A DNA stretch of 64,000 nucleotides from Neobacillus sp. SuZ13 (lineage in GTDB: Bacteria; Bacillota; Bacilli; Bacillales; Cytobacillaceae): contig NZ_CP126107.1 in NCBI RefSeq assembly GCF_030123365.1, forward strand, positions 2,589,501 to 2,653,500, written 5' to 3'. Below are positions 36,283 to 45,363 of this stretch, piece after piece. Each line of letters begins with the position of its first letter. Within the stretch, counting starts at the first letter, position 1. The notes below the pieces were generated by a model. That model saw only the letters and a list, made by a program, of their open reading frames with translations, was not told where the DNA came from and did not search any database. Position numbers and translations under genes: made by a program.

Positions 36283-37145
36283 AGAAAATAACCACGTATC
36301 GCTTTGAACGGTTAGACCAAACATTGAGCCAATTGAATAGTGAAGACTGTGTAATCATGGCGGGCGGCACCGATGTCATGGTTCTTCACAAAAGTGGAAG
36401 GGGAGTACCTCTGAAATTCCCAAAACCGCTTGTTTTTATTGATCATCTTTCCGAATTAAAGCAGGTATATCAAAATCACAACGATCTCCACATCGGGGCT
36501 TGCTGTACCTATAGCGAATTACTTGAAGAGCGGTTAATCCCAGTACCATTAAAGGACGCAATCAAAACGATTGCGGCACCGGCCATAAGAAACAGAGGGA
36601 CATTAGGCGGGAATATTTGCAATGCATCTCCGGCTGGCGACACACTGCCATTATTATATGTATATAATGCAAAACTTGTACTGCGCTCGATTAATGGTGA
36701 TCGAGTAGTGGCTATTAGCGATTTTATTCAAGGTCCAAGGCGGGTAGGGCGGCATCAAAATGAGATTTTAGCTGAAATTATCTTACCGTCCGTTTTAGAA
36801 GAAGGTGCTCATGTTGTTTTCGAGAAAGTGGGCAACCGCAATGCTGATGCCATTGCCAAAGTAGGGTTTGCAGGATATATCCGAATAAATACTGATCGAA
36901 TCGATGATGTGCGCTTATGCGTAGGGGCGGTCGGACCTACTATGGTTCGTTCCATTAATATTGAAAAAATGCTGGTCGGAAAAACCATTCCATTAGCCGA
37001 TGCAGACATTGCTCAAGTGGTAGCAGCTTTCAGTAAGATTATTCGGCCGATCGACGATCAGCGCTCCACAGCCGCTTACAGAAAAACCGTCGCCTTAAAT
37101 CTTTTACGCAATTTCCTGAGCATGAAGCAATATCAACCGAATTAA
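36276..37145 (+). CDS. Xanthine dehydrogenase-type FAD-binding subunit
   Basis: 289 residues. The FAD-binding CO dehydrogenase flavoprotein-type fold shows VIMAGGTDVMVLHKSG, APAIRNRGTLGGNICNASPAGD and a C-terminal RSTAAYRKTVALNLL. The start overlaps the Fe-S gene by 7 bases (ATGGTAG), so translation is coupled. The subunit accepts electrons and passes them to NAD+ or another acceptor. Confidence 0.93.
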   Translation: MVEKITTYRFERLDQTLSQLNSEDCVIMAGGTDVMVLHKSGRGVPLKFPKPLVFIDHLSELKQVYQNHNDLHIGACCTYSELLEERLIPVPLKDAIKTIAAPAIRNRGTLGGNICNASPAGDTLPLLYVYNAKLVLRSINGDRVVAISDFIQGPRRVGRHQNEILAEIILPSVLEEGAHVVFEKVGNRNADAIAKVGFAGYIRINTDRIDDVRLCVGAVGPTMVRSINIEKMLVGKTIPLADADIAQVVAAFSKIIRPIDDQRSTAAYRKTVALNLLRNFLSMKQYQPN

Positions 37146-37172
37146 TTTTAAAAAGAAGGGGGAGAGCTATTC

Positions 37173-37976
37173 ATGCTACTGATGGAAAAAGTGGCCTTAC
37201 TGAACCGTCAAAACGAAACCTTTGCCTTAGCCATGATCATCGAATCAAAAGGCTCAACTCCCCAGCATGTTGGAAAAATGATAGTTTACCGTGACGGTAC
37301 GATTGAAGGCACTGTCGGAGGGGGCTTGGCTGAATATTACATCATTGAAGAGAGTGTTAAAGCGATTAAAGATGGAAAATCGAAAATCGTTGAATACAAA
37401 TTAAATAGACATGCAAAAGACGGAATTCAAATGAGTTGTGGGGGAACGTTGCGGGTGTTTATTGAAGTCTATAAAAGCAGGCCTGAACTTGTTCTATGCG
37501 GTGCCGGACATTTAGGCCAAGCGTTGGCAAAGCTTGCCGATTTCCTTGAAATCCCCTATTGCATTGTCGATGATCGAGTGGGTTATTGTACGCAGGATCG
37601 CTTTCCTAATGCGACGAACCTTTATGTGAACGAGGATATTGAAAAAGCCTTACTGGCAGCCGGCCTAAATGAGAACTCCTATGTGGTGATTGTGACAAAA
37701 GATGGCGATGACATCGTCTTAAAAACGGCACTGCAATTTCCTATTGCGTATGTGGGCATGGTCGCCAGCAAACGCAAGGTCATAACCATATTTGAAAAAT
37801 TAAAAAGCGAAGGCGTCAGTCAAGAACGGTTGGAACAGGTACACTCTCCAATCGGCTTGAACATTGGCTCGGAAACCACACAAGAAATTGCAGTCAGTAT
37901 TATCGGGGAAATTATCAAGGTAAGCAAGGAAAGTAAGGAAAGTAAGCTTTTGAAAGTGAAACAATTGAATAGATAA
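37173..37976 (+). CDS. XdhC/CoxI-family cofactor maturation protein
   Basis: 267 residues. The N-terminal part has AMIIESKGSTPQHVGKMIV and an HIS/Cys-containing MSCGGTLRVFIE, the C-terminal part a Rossmann-like GAGHLGQALAKLADFLE and PIGLNIGSETTQEIAVSI. XdhC binds the molybdenum cofactor, oversees its sulfuration and inserts it into XDH. It lies 27 bases after the FAD subunit. ATG 37173 follows GGGGGAG. Confidence 0.92.
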   Translation: MLLMEKVALLNRQNETFALAMIIESKGSTPQHVGKMIVYRDGTIEGTVGGGLAEYYIIEESVKAIKDGKSKIVEYKLNRHAKDGIQMSCGGTLRVFIEVYKSRPELVLCGAGHLGQALAKLADFLEIPYCIVDDRVGYCTQDRFPNATNLYVNEDIEKALLAAGLNENSYVVIVTKDGDDIVLKTALQFPIAYVGMVASKRKVITIFEKLKSEGVSQERLEQVHSPIGLNIGSETTQEIAVSIIGEIIKVSKESKESKLLKVKQLNR

Positions 37977-38018
37977 TCAAGGTGTTTTATTTTGGTTTCA
38001 TTTAATTAATGGATAAAG

Positions 38019-38060
38019 GCATTTACCAGGAGAATCAAGTTCCGTGGTAAATGCTTTTTT
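38019..38060 (+). terminator. Terminator of the XDH-type operon
   Basis: GCATTTACCA (38019-38028) pairs with TGGTAAATGC (38045-38054), followed by six T. Confidence 0.88.
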
Positions 38061-38136
38061 GCGGTAAGCCTCCAATCATGAAAAAGATTCGGAATTGTGC
38101 TAATCTTATGATATTACTGAAAGGAGGGATTGGTTA

Positions 38137-38979
38137 ATGAGTAAAGCCATTCCAGAGTTGACTCTTAATGATGGGCTTACTTTGCCTGTAATCGGGCTGG
38201 GTACATATAAGCTAAAAGGAAATGATGGGGTTAATTCTATCCAAAGTGCGATGGATATCGGTTATAGATTAATAGATTCTGCTTATAATTATGAAAATGA
38301 AGGTACAGTGGGTGAAGCAGTTAGACGCAGTTCGGTTCCTAGAGAAGAGTTAAGAATTACTTCGAAATTACCGGGTCGTTATCAGTCATATAACAAAGCA
38401 GTAACGACGATTGAAGAATCCTTATATCGTGCACATCTCGATTATTATGATTTATATTTGATCCATTGGCCGAACCCAAAACAAGACCAATATGTAGAAG
38501 CATGGCAAGCATTAATTGAAGCAAAAAAGAAAGGGCTAATTCGTTCAATTGGTGTTTGTAATTTCCTGCCTGAACACATAAAGCGTCTAGAAAAGGAAAC
38601 GGGTGTTAAGCCAAGTGTGAACCAAATTGAATTACATCCTTACTTCAATCAAGCAGATCTAAGAATTTGGCATGAAGAACAAGAGATTAAGATTGAGTCA
38701 TGGAGCCCATTAGCTCGTGCCAATGATATTTTACAAAATGACACGCTGCAAATGATTGCCAGCCATCACAATAAATCCATTTCACAAATCATCCTTCGTT
38801 GGCATTATCAACTGGGGGCCATTTCGATTCCAAAATCTGCTTCTCCTACAAGGCAACTAGAAAATATATCAATCTTTGACTTCACCTTGAATGAATCTGA
38901 AATGAGCATAATTTCAGGATTTACTCGCCCTGATGGAAGGATCAATAATCAAGATCCAGCTGAATACGAAGAATTTTAA
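38137..38979 (+). CDS. Aldo/keto reductase
   Basis: 280 residues, a TIM-barrel NADPH-dependent reductase. The catalytic tetrad is visible as Asp in RLIDSAYNYENE (with Tyr), Lys in TSKLPG and His in YLIHWPNP. Nucleotide binding is shown by IPKSASPTRQLEN. It is like the YvgN/YtbE group, which reduce methylglyoxal and other carbonyls. ATG 38137 follows AAAGGAGGG. It is monocistronic. Confidence 0.92.
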   Translation: MSKAIPELTLNDGLTLPVIGLGTYKLKGNDGVNSIQSAMDIGYRLIDSAYNYENEGTVGEAVRRSSVPREELRITSKLPGRYQSYNKAVTTIEESLYRAHLDYYDLYLIHWPNPKQDQYVEAWQALIEAKKKGLIRSIGVCNFLPEHIKRLEKETGVKPSVNQIELHPYFNQADLRIWHEEQEIKIESWSPLARANDILQNDTLQMIASHHNKSISQIILRWHYQLGAISIPKSASPTRQLENISIFDFTLNESEMSIISGFTRPDGRINNQDPAEYEEF

Positions 38980-39208
38980 ACAAGTAATGAACGGATCCAT
39001 TTAATAACCAACCGGATGGAGAAGGGATAAGGAATGGTTTTTGGAGCTTTCAGCGGAATTATACGGGATGAAGAAGCTTGTTAATGGAGAACATTAAAAT
39101 CCCTAAATCATTAAGAGTAACTAAATTAGTGAAATAAAACAGGAAAATAGAACTACAATATTTTTCCTGCCCTTAAACAAAATTAATCAAACAACATATA
39201 ATAAAATA

Positions 39209-39320
39209 TATGGTACACCTTAAAGAAGACCGTGACTTGGACGACACGGTCTAACAAAAAACTCGAAAGTGATTGAGTAATCCATCCTCGTCGGCAAACT
39301 CTGGTTGGATTACTCTTTTT
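39209..39320 (+). ncRNA. Candidate small RNA with two hairpins
   Basis: TTAAAC (39173-39178), an 18-base spacer and TATAAT (39197-39202) predict a start near 39209. The transcript would contain AGACCGTG (39227-39234) paired with CACGGTCT (39245-39252), then a terminator GAGTAATCCA (39275-39284) with TGGATTACTC (39306-39315) and five T. No ORF lies inside or directly downstream on this strand. It could be a regulatory RNA or the leader of a lost gene. Confidence 0.45.
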
Positions 39321-39413
39321 GTTTGTTTTGTTTTCTCATGTGTGGATATCACCTACTTATTTATTTTTGGTTAAAGATGAATTATTAAGATTCTCATTTA
39401 TTACATAAGGTAT

Positions 39414-39855
39414 TTACGGTAATTGTATTGTTTTGATATGCTCTAAATTGCGACAAACCATTTCCCCTTCAGCTGTTATAAGAATCATTTTGTTATTACG
39501 AATCTTTTGAAGTAAGCCTATTTTTTCAGTATTTTCTCCACCATCTATTATAATTAGTTGATTTTCAACTTTTTTCAATTGTTCACTAAAAGATCCAGAC
39601 AACGGAGTAGATTAGGTTTAAGTAGTAGAGATTCACTGTTTAATGAAAAAGGGGTTACTTTTGATGGGTAAGGAATGAGCCATTTGACATGATACATTGA
39701 GATAAACATGGATTTGTATACAGGGGAGTGAAGGACAAAATAGTCACTCATAATGCTAGTTAAATAGCCGTGAATGGATTTTTTCCCTGACACATAAACC
39801 TGAACAAACAAACCTTTAGCAAGTGTTAATACTTTTCTTCAAAATCTTTAAACAT
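39414..39855 (-). pseudogene. CotB/DUF2642-like spore coat gene, two frameshifts
   Basis: The ATG at 39855 follows AAGGAG by 8 bases and starts MFKDFEEK. The protein continues one frame over with LTLAKGLFVQVYVSGKKSIHGYL and DYFVLHS, and after a second shift near 39600 with SGSFSEQLKKVENQLIIIDGG and NLEHIKTIQLP. The repeated pattern (a G-L-L/Y surface-recognition turn followed by HVK or HIK) is seen in CotB-like coat proteins. Neither half alone is a complete gene. The frameshifts lie in short runs, so assembly indels are possible. Confidence 0.6.
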
Positions 39856-39884
39856 TCTTCATTCTCCTTTTTCCTCAAAAGGTG

Positions 39885-41249
39885 TTATCTTATTAGAACA
39901 TCCCCAAAAAGCGTAGAAACCCAATAATATAAGACAACTAATGTGAATAACACAGTAGGCGGGATGACAACAGCCGTGACTTTAATATATTCACTCCAAG
40001 TTATTCTGATTTTTCCGCGCTTGACAATGTGCATCCACATCAATGTAGCCAGAGTTCCCATTGGAAGAAGTAACGAACCGATGTCACTGCCTATAATGTT
40101 AGCTAAATAGGCGATTTTCAAGGAAAGTAGACTTAACTCCATATTCGTTAACGTAAGCGTTCCAACCATAAGGGCTGGGTGATTATTAAATATGTTGGAC
40201 GTTACGGTTAGTAGTGTTCCCATCATCAAACTTGCATGGAACAGACTTCCTTTAATGATTGGCTGCATAAATCCAATCAACCAGTCCGTTAAACCGATGT
40301 TATTGAGACCATAAATGATGGTATACATACCAAAGGCGAAAATGATAATATACCAAGGTGTTTTTTTCAACATATCGGCAGGGGATATTTTTAGATAAGC
40401 CCATCTCCATCCCAAGAGAACCAGAGATCCAAAAACAGCTACGAATGAGACGGGAATAGCGAAAAATGAAGCGACAAACAAACTGACACGTACTGCAAAT
40501 ACGAAAAGGAGGACGTTACGCATAAACCTTGACCGTGCTTTCTGCGAAGCATACTGAAGCCCTTTATGGCTTGTCTTAAGTGGAGGGTAAGAAGGGAGTG
40601 ATAGTCCTGTTACCTCGGTAGGAACTGTTTTTGGTAAGATTTTGCGAAAACGAAGGAACAGGAGCCCCACTAGGAGTAGTAGTCCAAGCGTTGCAGGAAC
40701 AAACATCATCGCAGTATGCATCCACAACGTCATATCCACGATTTTCAATGCAACAAGGTTTACTATATTACTTACACCGATTGGTGCACTCGAAGCGGTT
40801 GCAATTAAACCTCCAGACAGCAAATAGGGGATTTTTTGATGGTTCTTTAAGCCCATATTGTTTAGTAACATGACTAAAATGGGGGTCGTGATCAAAATAC
40901 TTCCATCATTATTAAAAAAGAGGGTCATGAGAAAACAGAGAAGATTGACATACCAGAATAATCGAATGCCTGAGCCCTTTGCTTTTGTCGCGAGCTTCTC
41001 TGCCACCCAGTGAAAGAACCCAAAACTTTCTAATACAATCGCCATGACAATGGTTGCCATAATGGTAACCGCAGCACCGCTGATTGTATCAGAAATGATT
41101 GCTAGGTCAGATAATGAAACACTCCCAATTAGTACGACAATAATCGCACCTACCGCCGCAGGTATGGCTTCATTCATGCCTCTAGGTCTCCAAAGAATCA
41201 AGATGAGGGTACCCAAAAAGGTTAAAATGGTCATCCAAAGTTGAAACAT
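39885..41249 (-). CDS. ArsB/NhaD-type membrane permease
   Basis: 454 residues, about eleven membrane helices. It belongs to the ion transporter superfamily (ArsB/CitMHS-like), with NNDGSILITTPILVMLL and SNIVNLVALKIV conserved. Members pump arsenite or exchange sodium and protons. No ArsR repressor or arsenate reductase gene is adjacent, so a resistance role is uncertain. ATG 41249 follows AAAGGAG. Confidence 0.8.
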   Translation of the reverse strand: MFQLWMTILTFLGTLILILWRPRGMNEAIPAAVGAIIVVLIGSVSLSDLAIISDTISGAAVTIMATIVMAIVLESFGFFHWVAEKLATKAKGSGIRLFWYVNLLCFLMTLFFNNDGSILITTPILVMLLNNMGLKNHQKIPYLLSGGLIATASSAPIGVSNIVNLVALKIVDMTLWMHTAMMFVPATLGLLLLVGLLFLRFRKILPKTVPTEVTGLSLPSYPPLKTSHKGLQYASQKARSRFMRNVLLFVFAVRVSLFVASFFAIPVSFVAVFGSLVLLGWRWAYLKISPADMLKKTPWYIIIFAFGMYTIIYGLNNIGLTDWLIGFMQPIIKGSLFHASLMMGTLLTVTSNIFNNHPALMVGTLTLTNMELSLLSLKIAYLANIIGSDIGSLLLPMGTLATLMWMHIVKRGKIRITWSEYIKVTAVVIPPTVLFTLVVLYYWVSTLFGDVLIR

Positions 41250-41640
41250 ATTGATCTCCTTTCATCTAGCTGGTATTAAGGATTTCCCTAAATCGACATG
41301 ACCTCCACTTGTCTCTCACTCCGCTGATGTCCCTCCCTTCCATTTATCTCTCTTGTGATTTTGTACTATATCTATATGTATTTGAAAGAGACAAGCTTGG
41401 GTTTTTCCCTAACTTCCAATAAAATCCACTTGAGTCTAAACACAATGGATTAAGTAAATGCATATGTCAAGACATAAGAAAAACACGTTTGTTTGACACA
41501 ACGTGTTTTTGTATAGTTCCTGTGGAGTTATTTCCATTTAGTTGAAAATATAATCTAGGTCGTTTTCCTTTTTTCATAACCAAGCCAAGGAGGCTCAGAA
41601 TAACCTTCAAAGAATAGACCATGCAACGTAACATCACTTA
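41250..41640. other. Intergenic region between permease and BclA-like genes
   Basis: Holds the upstream region of the permease gene and one terminator (41479-41510). No further ORF with a ribosome-binding site is visible. Confidence 0.5.
41479..41510. terminator. Symmetric terminator
   Basis: AAAAACACGTT (41479-41489) pairs with AACGTGTTTTT (41500-41510), usable from both sides. On the minus strand it lies about 130 bases after the BclA-like gene and probably ends it. Confidence 0.75.
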
Positions 41641-42099
41641 TCAATTAAGTTTCACCAGCGATATTGATGCGGCATTGATGTTGTTATTCCCTAAAATTGG
41701 CAGTAGTGTATCTGTAGCAGTTCCTATATTTCTTAGTTCTACTGTGGAATTTTTGGAAACATGGATAATTGCTTGTCCTATAAGCATTAGAGTAGCATTA
41801 TTTACTTGTCTTGTAATGCCAAAGTTGGTTAGATTACTAGGCACCAAAGAATGGTTTAAGAAAATACCATATACAGAGGTGGAAGCGGGACCATCAATGA
41901 GTAACGTATATTCTATCTTATAGTCTCCCGATTTCAAAACGGTAATAGTATGGCTATTTTGGGAAAATTTTATATTATTCAATGAGCCATGCTGATTAAA
42001 TCGTATATTTTCATTGGGTCCTACTAAGATTGAATCGCTTCCAACAAGTGTGAAATAACCATAGGCTGCTGAAGATTTATTCCCATTTCGATCAGACAA
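41641..42099 (-). CDS. BclA-type C-terminal (C1q/TNF-like) domain protein
   Basis: 152 residues from TTG 42099, preceded by AAAGGTGG. Almost the whole protein is a jelly-roll domain like the C-terminal part of the exosporium protein BclA (AYGYFTLVGSD, GDYKIEYTLLIDG, NNATLMLIGQAIIHVSKNSTVELRNIG, NAASISLVKL). The collagen-like GXY repeat and the exosporium-targeting start of BclA are missing. It may form trimers on the spore surface; that role is inferred. Confidence 0.72.
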   Translation of the reverse strand: MSDRNGNKSSAAYGYFTLVGSDSILVGPNENIRFNQHGSLNNIKFSQNSHTITVLKSGDYKIEYTLLIDGPASTSVYGIFLNHSLVPSNLTNFGITRQVNNATLMLIGQAIIHVSKNSTVELRNIGTATDTLLPILGNNNINAASISLVKLN

Positions 42100-42264
42100 T
42101 TTATATCACCACCTTTTCAATCAACTAATATATGATATTAGAGAATAAAGGAAATGATTGTACGATAAAGAAACTTTAGATTACTTGAAAATCAAGAAAC
42201 ATTGACGGGCAATTGATTTCAAAAGGAGAAGGTTACAATAAAGAATTTCTCCAAAATTGCAAAG

Positions 42265-42292
42265 ACGCCTTCAAAAATCATGTTTGAAGGCG
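42265..42292. terminator. Terminator between BclA-like gene and lipoprotein pseudogene
   Basis: ACGCCTTCAAA (42265-42275) pairs with TTTGAAGGCGT (42282-42292), followed by TTTT on the plus strand. Confidence 0.75.
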
Positions 42293-42357
42293 TTTTTCTG
42301 CGTTTTATTATAAAAATGCCGCACTTGAATATTTTCCGTAGATAAAGAGTTGTTCAA

Positions 42358-43043
42358 TTAGTAAACCTTAGTAGTAACTTGCTTACTTCGATTTTTAGCA
42401 GCATCTATTGCTATAATCTTAATGATTGTTCCTTTTTTCATTCCCTTTATTTTTAATGAATAGGTTCCACCCCTTGTTGCTTTGACGCTTCCCAATAATT
42501 TATTTTTAACAAGGATCTCTACTAGTGAATATTTTTCTGCCTTTCCAGTTATACTCTTGGATTTGGTTGTGACCTTTTTCACTACTGGTGAACGAGGCGG
42601 AATGACGTCCAATCTATATCATTTTTGTAATAATTTATTGAATCTAACCCAATCTCCAAGGGTCCCTTGTGAAAAAATCTGATTACTTCCTTTTAATTTT
42701 GTATTAGGTGTAAGATCAATTTCCTCCTCAGGAACAAGCGTGAATTGTATTAAATCATTCCTTTTTGTTTTTTATATACTAATGTAAGGTTAGAAACTGG
42801 TTCAGATACTTCAGCTTCCACACTGACTGTGTCACCATCTTTAAGGTTTGTTGTTGTTGAGGGTTTCACTCGTTTAACATAGAGTTGGTTATTTGCTTCA
42901 TTTGTTGCCAGTTCATTTTGTGTATTTATAGTGTTTTGAGTATTTAAATTACTTCCAATGGATTTTGGCCCTTGCTCTTTCACTGAAAAGCATCCACTTA
43001 GAGTAAGTAAAATTGTAATAATCGGTACAATAATTTTTTTCAT
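42358..43043 (-). pseudogene. Lipoprotein with Ig-like domain, broken
   Basis: The start (ATG 43043) gives a lipoprotein signal peptide with LSGC and a linker rich in Asn and Thr, then an Ig-like strand pattern ending LVYKKQKGMI and a stop. The next frame continues with NDLIQFTLVPEEEIDLTP, meets a TGA after LLQK, and then in the same frame reads YRLDVIPPRSPVVKKV and a bacterial Ig-like (Big_6-type) repeat to TTKVY. So one single-base shift in an A/G run near 42760 and one stop separate the parts. Confidence 0.65.
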
Positions 43044-43285
43044 TTATTTCACTCTCCAAACTGCTACAAATTAATTATTGATTCTGCTGAAACCATATTC
43101 TATTTATTAAATAAAATATATACCTGAACTATGGAACGGAATAATATTATGGCTCTTTTTTCATTCATACAATGAAAAAATTATAATAGAATTACTTTGT
43201 AATGAAATTATCATATTGCTGTGATGAGTCTGTTATACCTTTCTAGTATAGTGAAACTATCAAATCACACTAGGAGGAAACAATC

Positions 43286-43741
43286 ATGCTAAAGAAATTC
43301 ATCATAGCTTTTACCATCTTAGCTTCTTGTGGCTCTTTGTTCGCCGCCAAGGGTGAAAAAGCGGAAGCAGCAACTTATAATTATCATACAGCAGCGATTT
43401 CGATCGCAAAATCTAATCTTGGAGTTCCGTACCGATGGGGCGGAATGTCGCCAAGCGGATTTGACTGTTCAGGTCTTGTAAAGTATTCATACGGAAAAGC
43501 GGGAAGAACACTTAATCGCACGGCTGCCCAAATGTACTATGGAAACGGATATCGACCATCTAATTTACAAATTGGCGATTTACTTTTCTACGCGCCGACC
43601 AAAGCAAGTGCCCCAACCCATGTAGCCATTTATATTGGATACGGGAAAATGATCATGGCATCCTCTTCAAAAGGGGTCATTATTACCTATACAAGTAACC
43701 CTTATTGGCATGCAAGATATATTGGAGTCAAGCGCGTCTAA
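43286..43741 (+). CDS. Secreted NlpC/P60 peptidoglycan hydrolase
   Basis: 151 residues. A signal peptide (about 1-29) ends with AEAAT. The NlpC/P60 catalytic domain has Cys61 in FDCSGLVKYSYG and His112 in THVAIYIG. It cuts D-gamma-glutamyl-diaminopimelate links in the cell wall. No LysM or SH3 binding module is present, so the enzyme is short. ATG 43286 follows AGGAGG. A terminator follows. Confidence 0.9.
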   Translation: MLKKFIIAFTILASCGSLFAAKGEKAEAATYNYHTAAISIAKSNLGVPYRWGGMSPSGFDCSGLVKYSYGKAGRTLNRTAAQMYYGNGYRPSNLQIGDLLFYAPTKASAPTHVAIYIGYGKMIMASSSKGVIITYTSNPYWHARYIGVKRV

Positions 43742-43771
43742 AGATCATCATTAATGATGGTCTTTTTTTTA
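43740..43771 (+). terminator. Terminator after the NlpC/P60 gene
   Basis: CATCATTAATGATG is self-complementary, flanked by AAGA and TCTT, and followed by eight T. Confidence 0.75.
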
Positions 43772-43790
43772 TCGTAGAAAAAGTTTATGT

Positions 43791-44753
43791 TCATGGGCAG
43801 TATAAGTGTAATCTCTCTTGTAAACCTTTTACTACTTCCTCTGGGATTTCCCTGACATTGATATCCCCACCTAGGAAAAGTAGCCAATTTATTATTTCGG
43901 TCAATTCTTCGGGCATATTAACATTGATAAAGGTCTTAAGAATCGCTGTGGATTGGTAAGGATTCGTGTAGGAAATTGAAACTTTTAATGGATGGTATTT
44001 TTTGAACTGGGCAATCGCTTTTGGACCAAGTTCAAGGATTAGGTTGATTTCCTCTTCCTGCTTCCTTAGTTTTTCTAAAATCTTTTTCTTACTTACTCTT
44101 TTTTTCGTCGGGTAGGGCTCGACATTGGTGAGATGGTCGACTGGAAAAATCCGCTTTTTTTCTTCCTTTAAGTCAAACCCTTCAATCAGCCAAAGGCTTT
44201 TTTCTCGATAAAGGTGCAAGAGATAAATTGGATAAGACTTGATTACCTCCTCTTCTTGGATAGTAATCAATAAATAACGATCCAACTGAAGGGTTTGGAT
44301 CAGTTTTTCTAACATCGGATGTGGGAGGTCTGATAGATCAAGTAGGTCGGGATTATAGGGGTTGGTCCCTTCAAAAAGCAAGATTTGATTTAAAAGAACA
44401 AGGTCATCTTGCTGGTTTTCAGAGAGGAGACCAAGTAATTTTTCAGCTAAAGACTGACGACTCTTTAGATAAGGGAGCTGTTGATTTCTTGTGGCCATAA
44501 AGGCAATAAAAAGGGCTTTGACTTCATTATCGGTAAAGCGGACTACAGGAAGGACAGAGTTGTGCATGACAAAATAACCCCCATCTCTTCCAACTTCAGC
44601 GACAAGTGGCATCCCCATGGACTCAATTTCTCTAATATCTCTAATAGCTGTCGAACGAGAGATGTTAAACTCTCGCATGATTTCAGAAATGGTAAAGTGA
44701 TTACGGTTGTTGATATACCGCATGATGATATTAATCCGTTCAACTTTTTTCAT
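43791..44753 (-). CDS. WYL-domain transcriptional regulator (YobV-like)
   Basis: 320 residues. The N-terminal DeoR-like helix-turn-helix (FTISEIMREFNISRSTAIRDIREIESMGMPL) is followed by a WYL-like ligand domain (residues about 145-210: YLLHLYREKSLWLIEGFDLKEEKKRIFPVDHLTNVE) and a C-terminal WCX-like part. It is divergent from a GyrI-like effector-binding protein gene, like the yobV-yobU pair of B. subtilis. Confidence 0.85.
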   Translation of the reverse strand: MKKVERINIIMRYINNRNHFTISEIMREFNISRSTAIRDIREIESMGMPLVAEVGRDGGYFVMHNSVLPVVRFTDNEVKALFIAFMATRNQQLPYLKSRQSLAEKLLGLLSENQQDDLVLLNQILLFEGTNPYNPDLLDLSDLPHPMLEKLIQTLQLDRYLLITIQEEEVIKSYPIYLLHLYREKSLWLIEGFDLKEEKKRIFPVDHLTNVEPYPTKKRVSKKKILEKLRKQEEEINLILELGPKAIAQFKKYHPLKVSISYTNPYQSTAILKTFINVNMPEELTEIINWLLFLGGDINVREIPEEVVKGLQERLHLYCP

Positions 44754-44861
44754 CGGGACTCCTAAACAGTATCATTTTTTGACATGATTTAAGGTTATGA
44801 TATATCCATCAAGTGAAGAATACAAGACATTTGAAATTTTTAAGAAGAGGATGGTATTAAG

Positions 44862-45341
44862 ATGGCAGAATATACACTAGAGGAAAAGGACGGTTTTACC
44901 GTTTTAGGGATTGGAACCGAGCTTAAGAGTCATTACACAGACTTTGCAGGGATAAGCAAGGAAAAGGCAGACTTTTGGCAGTCCATCAAACAAGATGGAA
45001 GGCTTGACTGGTTAAAATCTATAGCAACAAATAACTATGTTTTTGCCGTGAACGAAGCGGTGAATAACAAGATGATGCATTATGCTGGCGTCATGACAGA
45101 GGCATCGGCACCAGAAGGAGACAGACTGATCCAATTTCCTAAGGGGGAATACCTTGTTGTAAAAGGGGAAGGGAAGATGGCTGATGAACTGCATAATACG
45201 CTTGCCGGTGTCGCCTTTGGAGAAGTCTTGCCAGAAGCAAAGAATTTTGCTTATGTGGGTGGGCCCAATACAACGGTTGAAATGGGTCAGCAAGACGGCT
45301 TAGTTTTTGGTGAAATGTGGATTCCTGTTGTTAGGAAATAA
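44862..45341 (+). CDS. GyrI-like effector-binding domain protein (YobU-like)
   Basis: 159 residues, a stand-alone AraC effector-binding/GyrI-like domain (FTVLGIGTELKS, YAGVMTEASAPEGDRLIQFPKGEYLVVKGEGKM, FGEMWIPVVRK). Such proteins bind small amphipathic ligands and sometimes inhibit enzymes. ATG 44862 follows AAGAGGATG. It is divergent from the WYL regulator and begins a two-gene operon with the next hypothetical gene. Confidence 0.85.
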   Translation: MAEYTLEEKDGFTVLGIGTELKSHYTDFAGISKEKADFWQSIKQDGRLDWLKSIATNNYVFAVNEAVNNKMMHYAGVMTEASAPEGDRLIQFPKGEYLVVKGEGKMADELHNTLAGVAFGEVLPEAKNFAYVGGPNTTVEMGQQDGLVFGEMWIPVVRK

Positions 45342-45363
45342 AGAGATAAAAGGAGAGATGGAC

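Noticed and set aside
39885..41249. Arsenic resistance operon
   Set aside because: The permease is alone. No ArsR, ArsC or ArsA gene flanks it, so arsenic resistance was not claimed.
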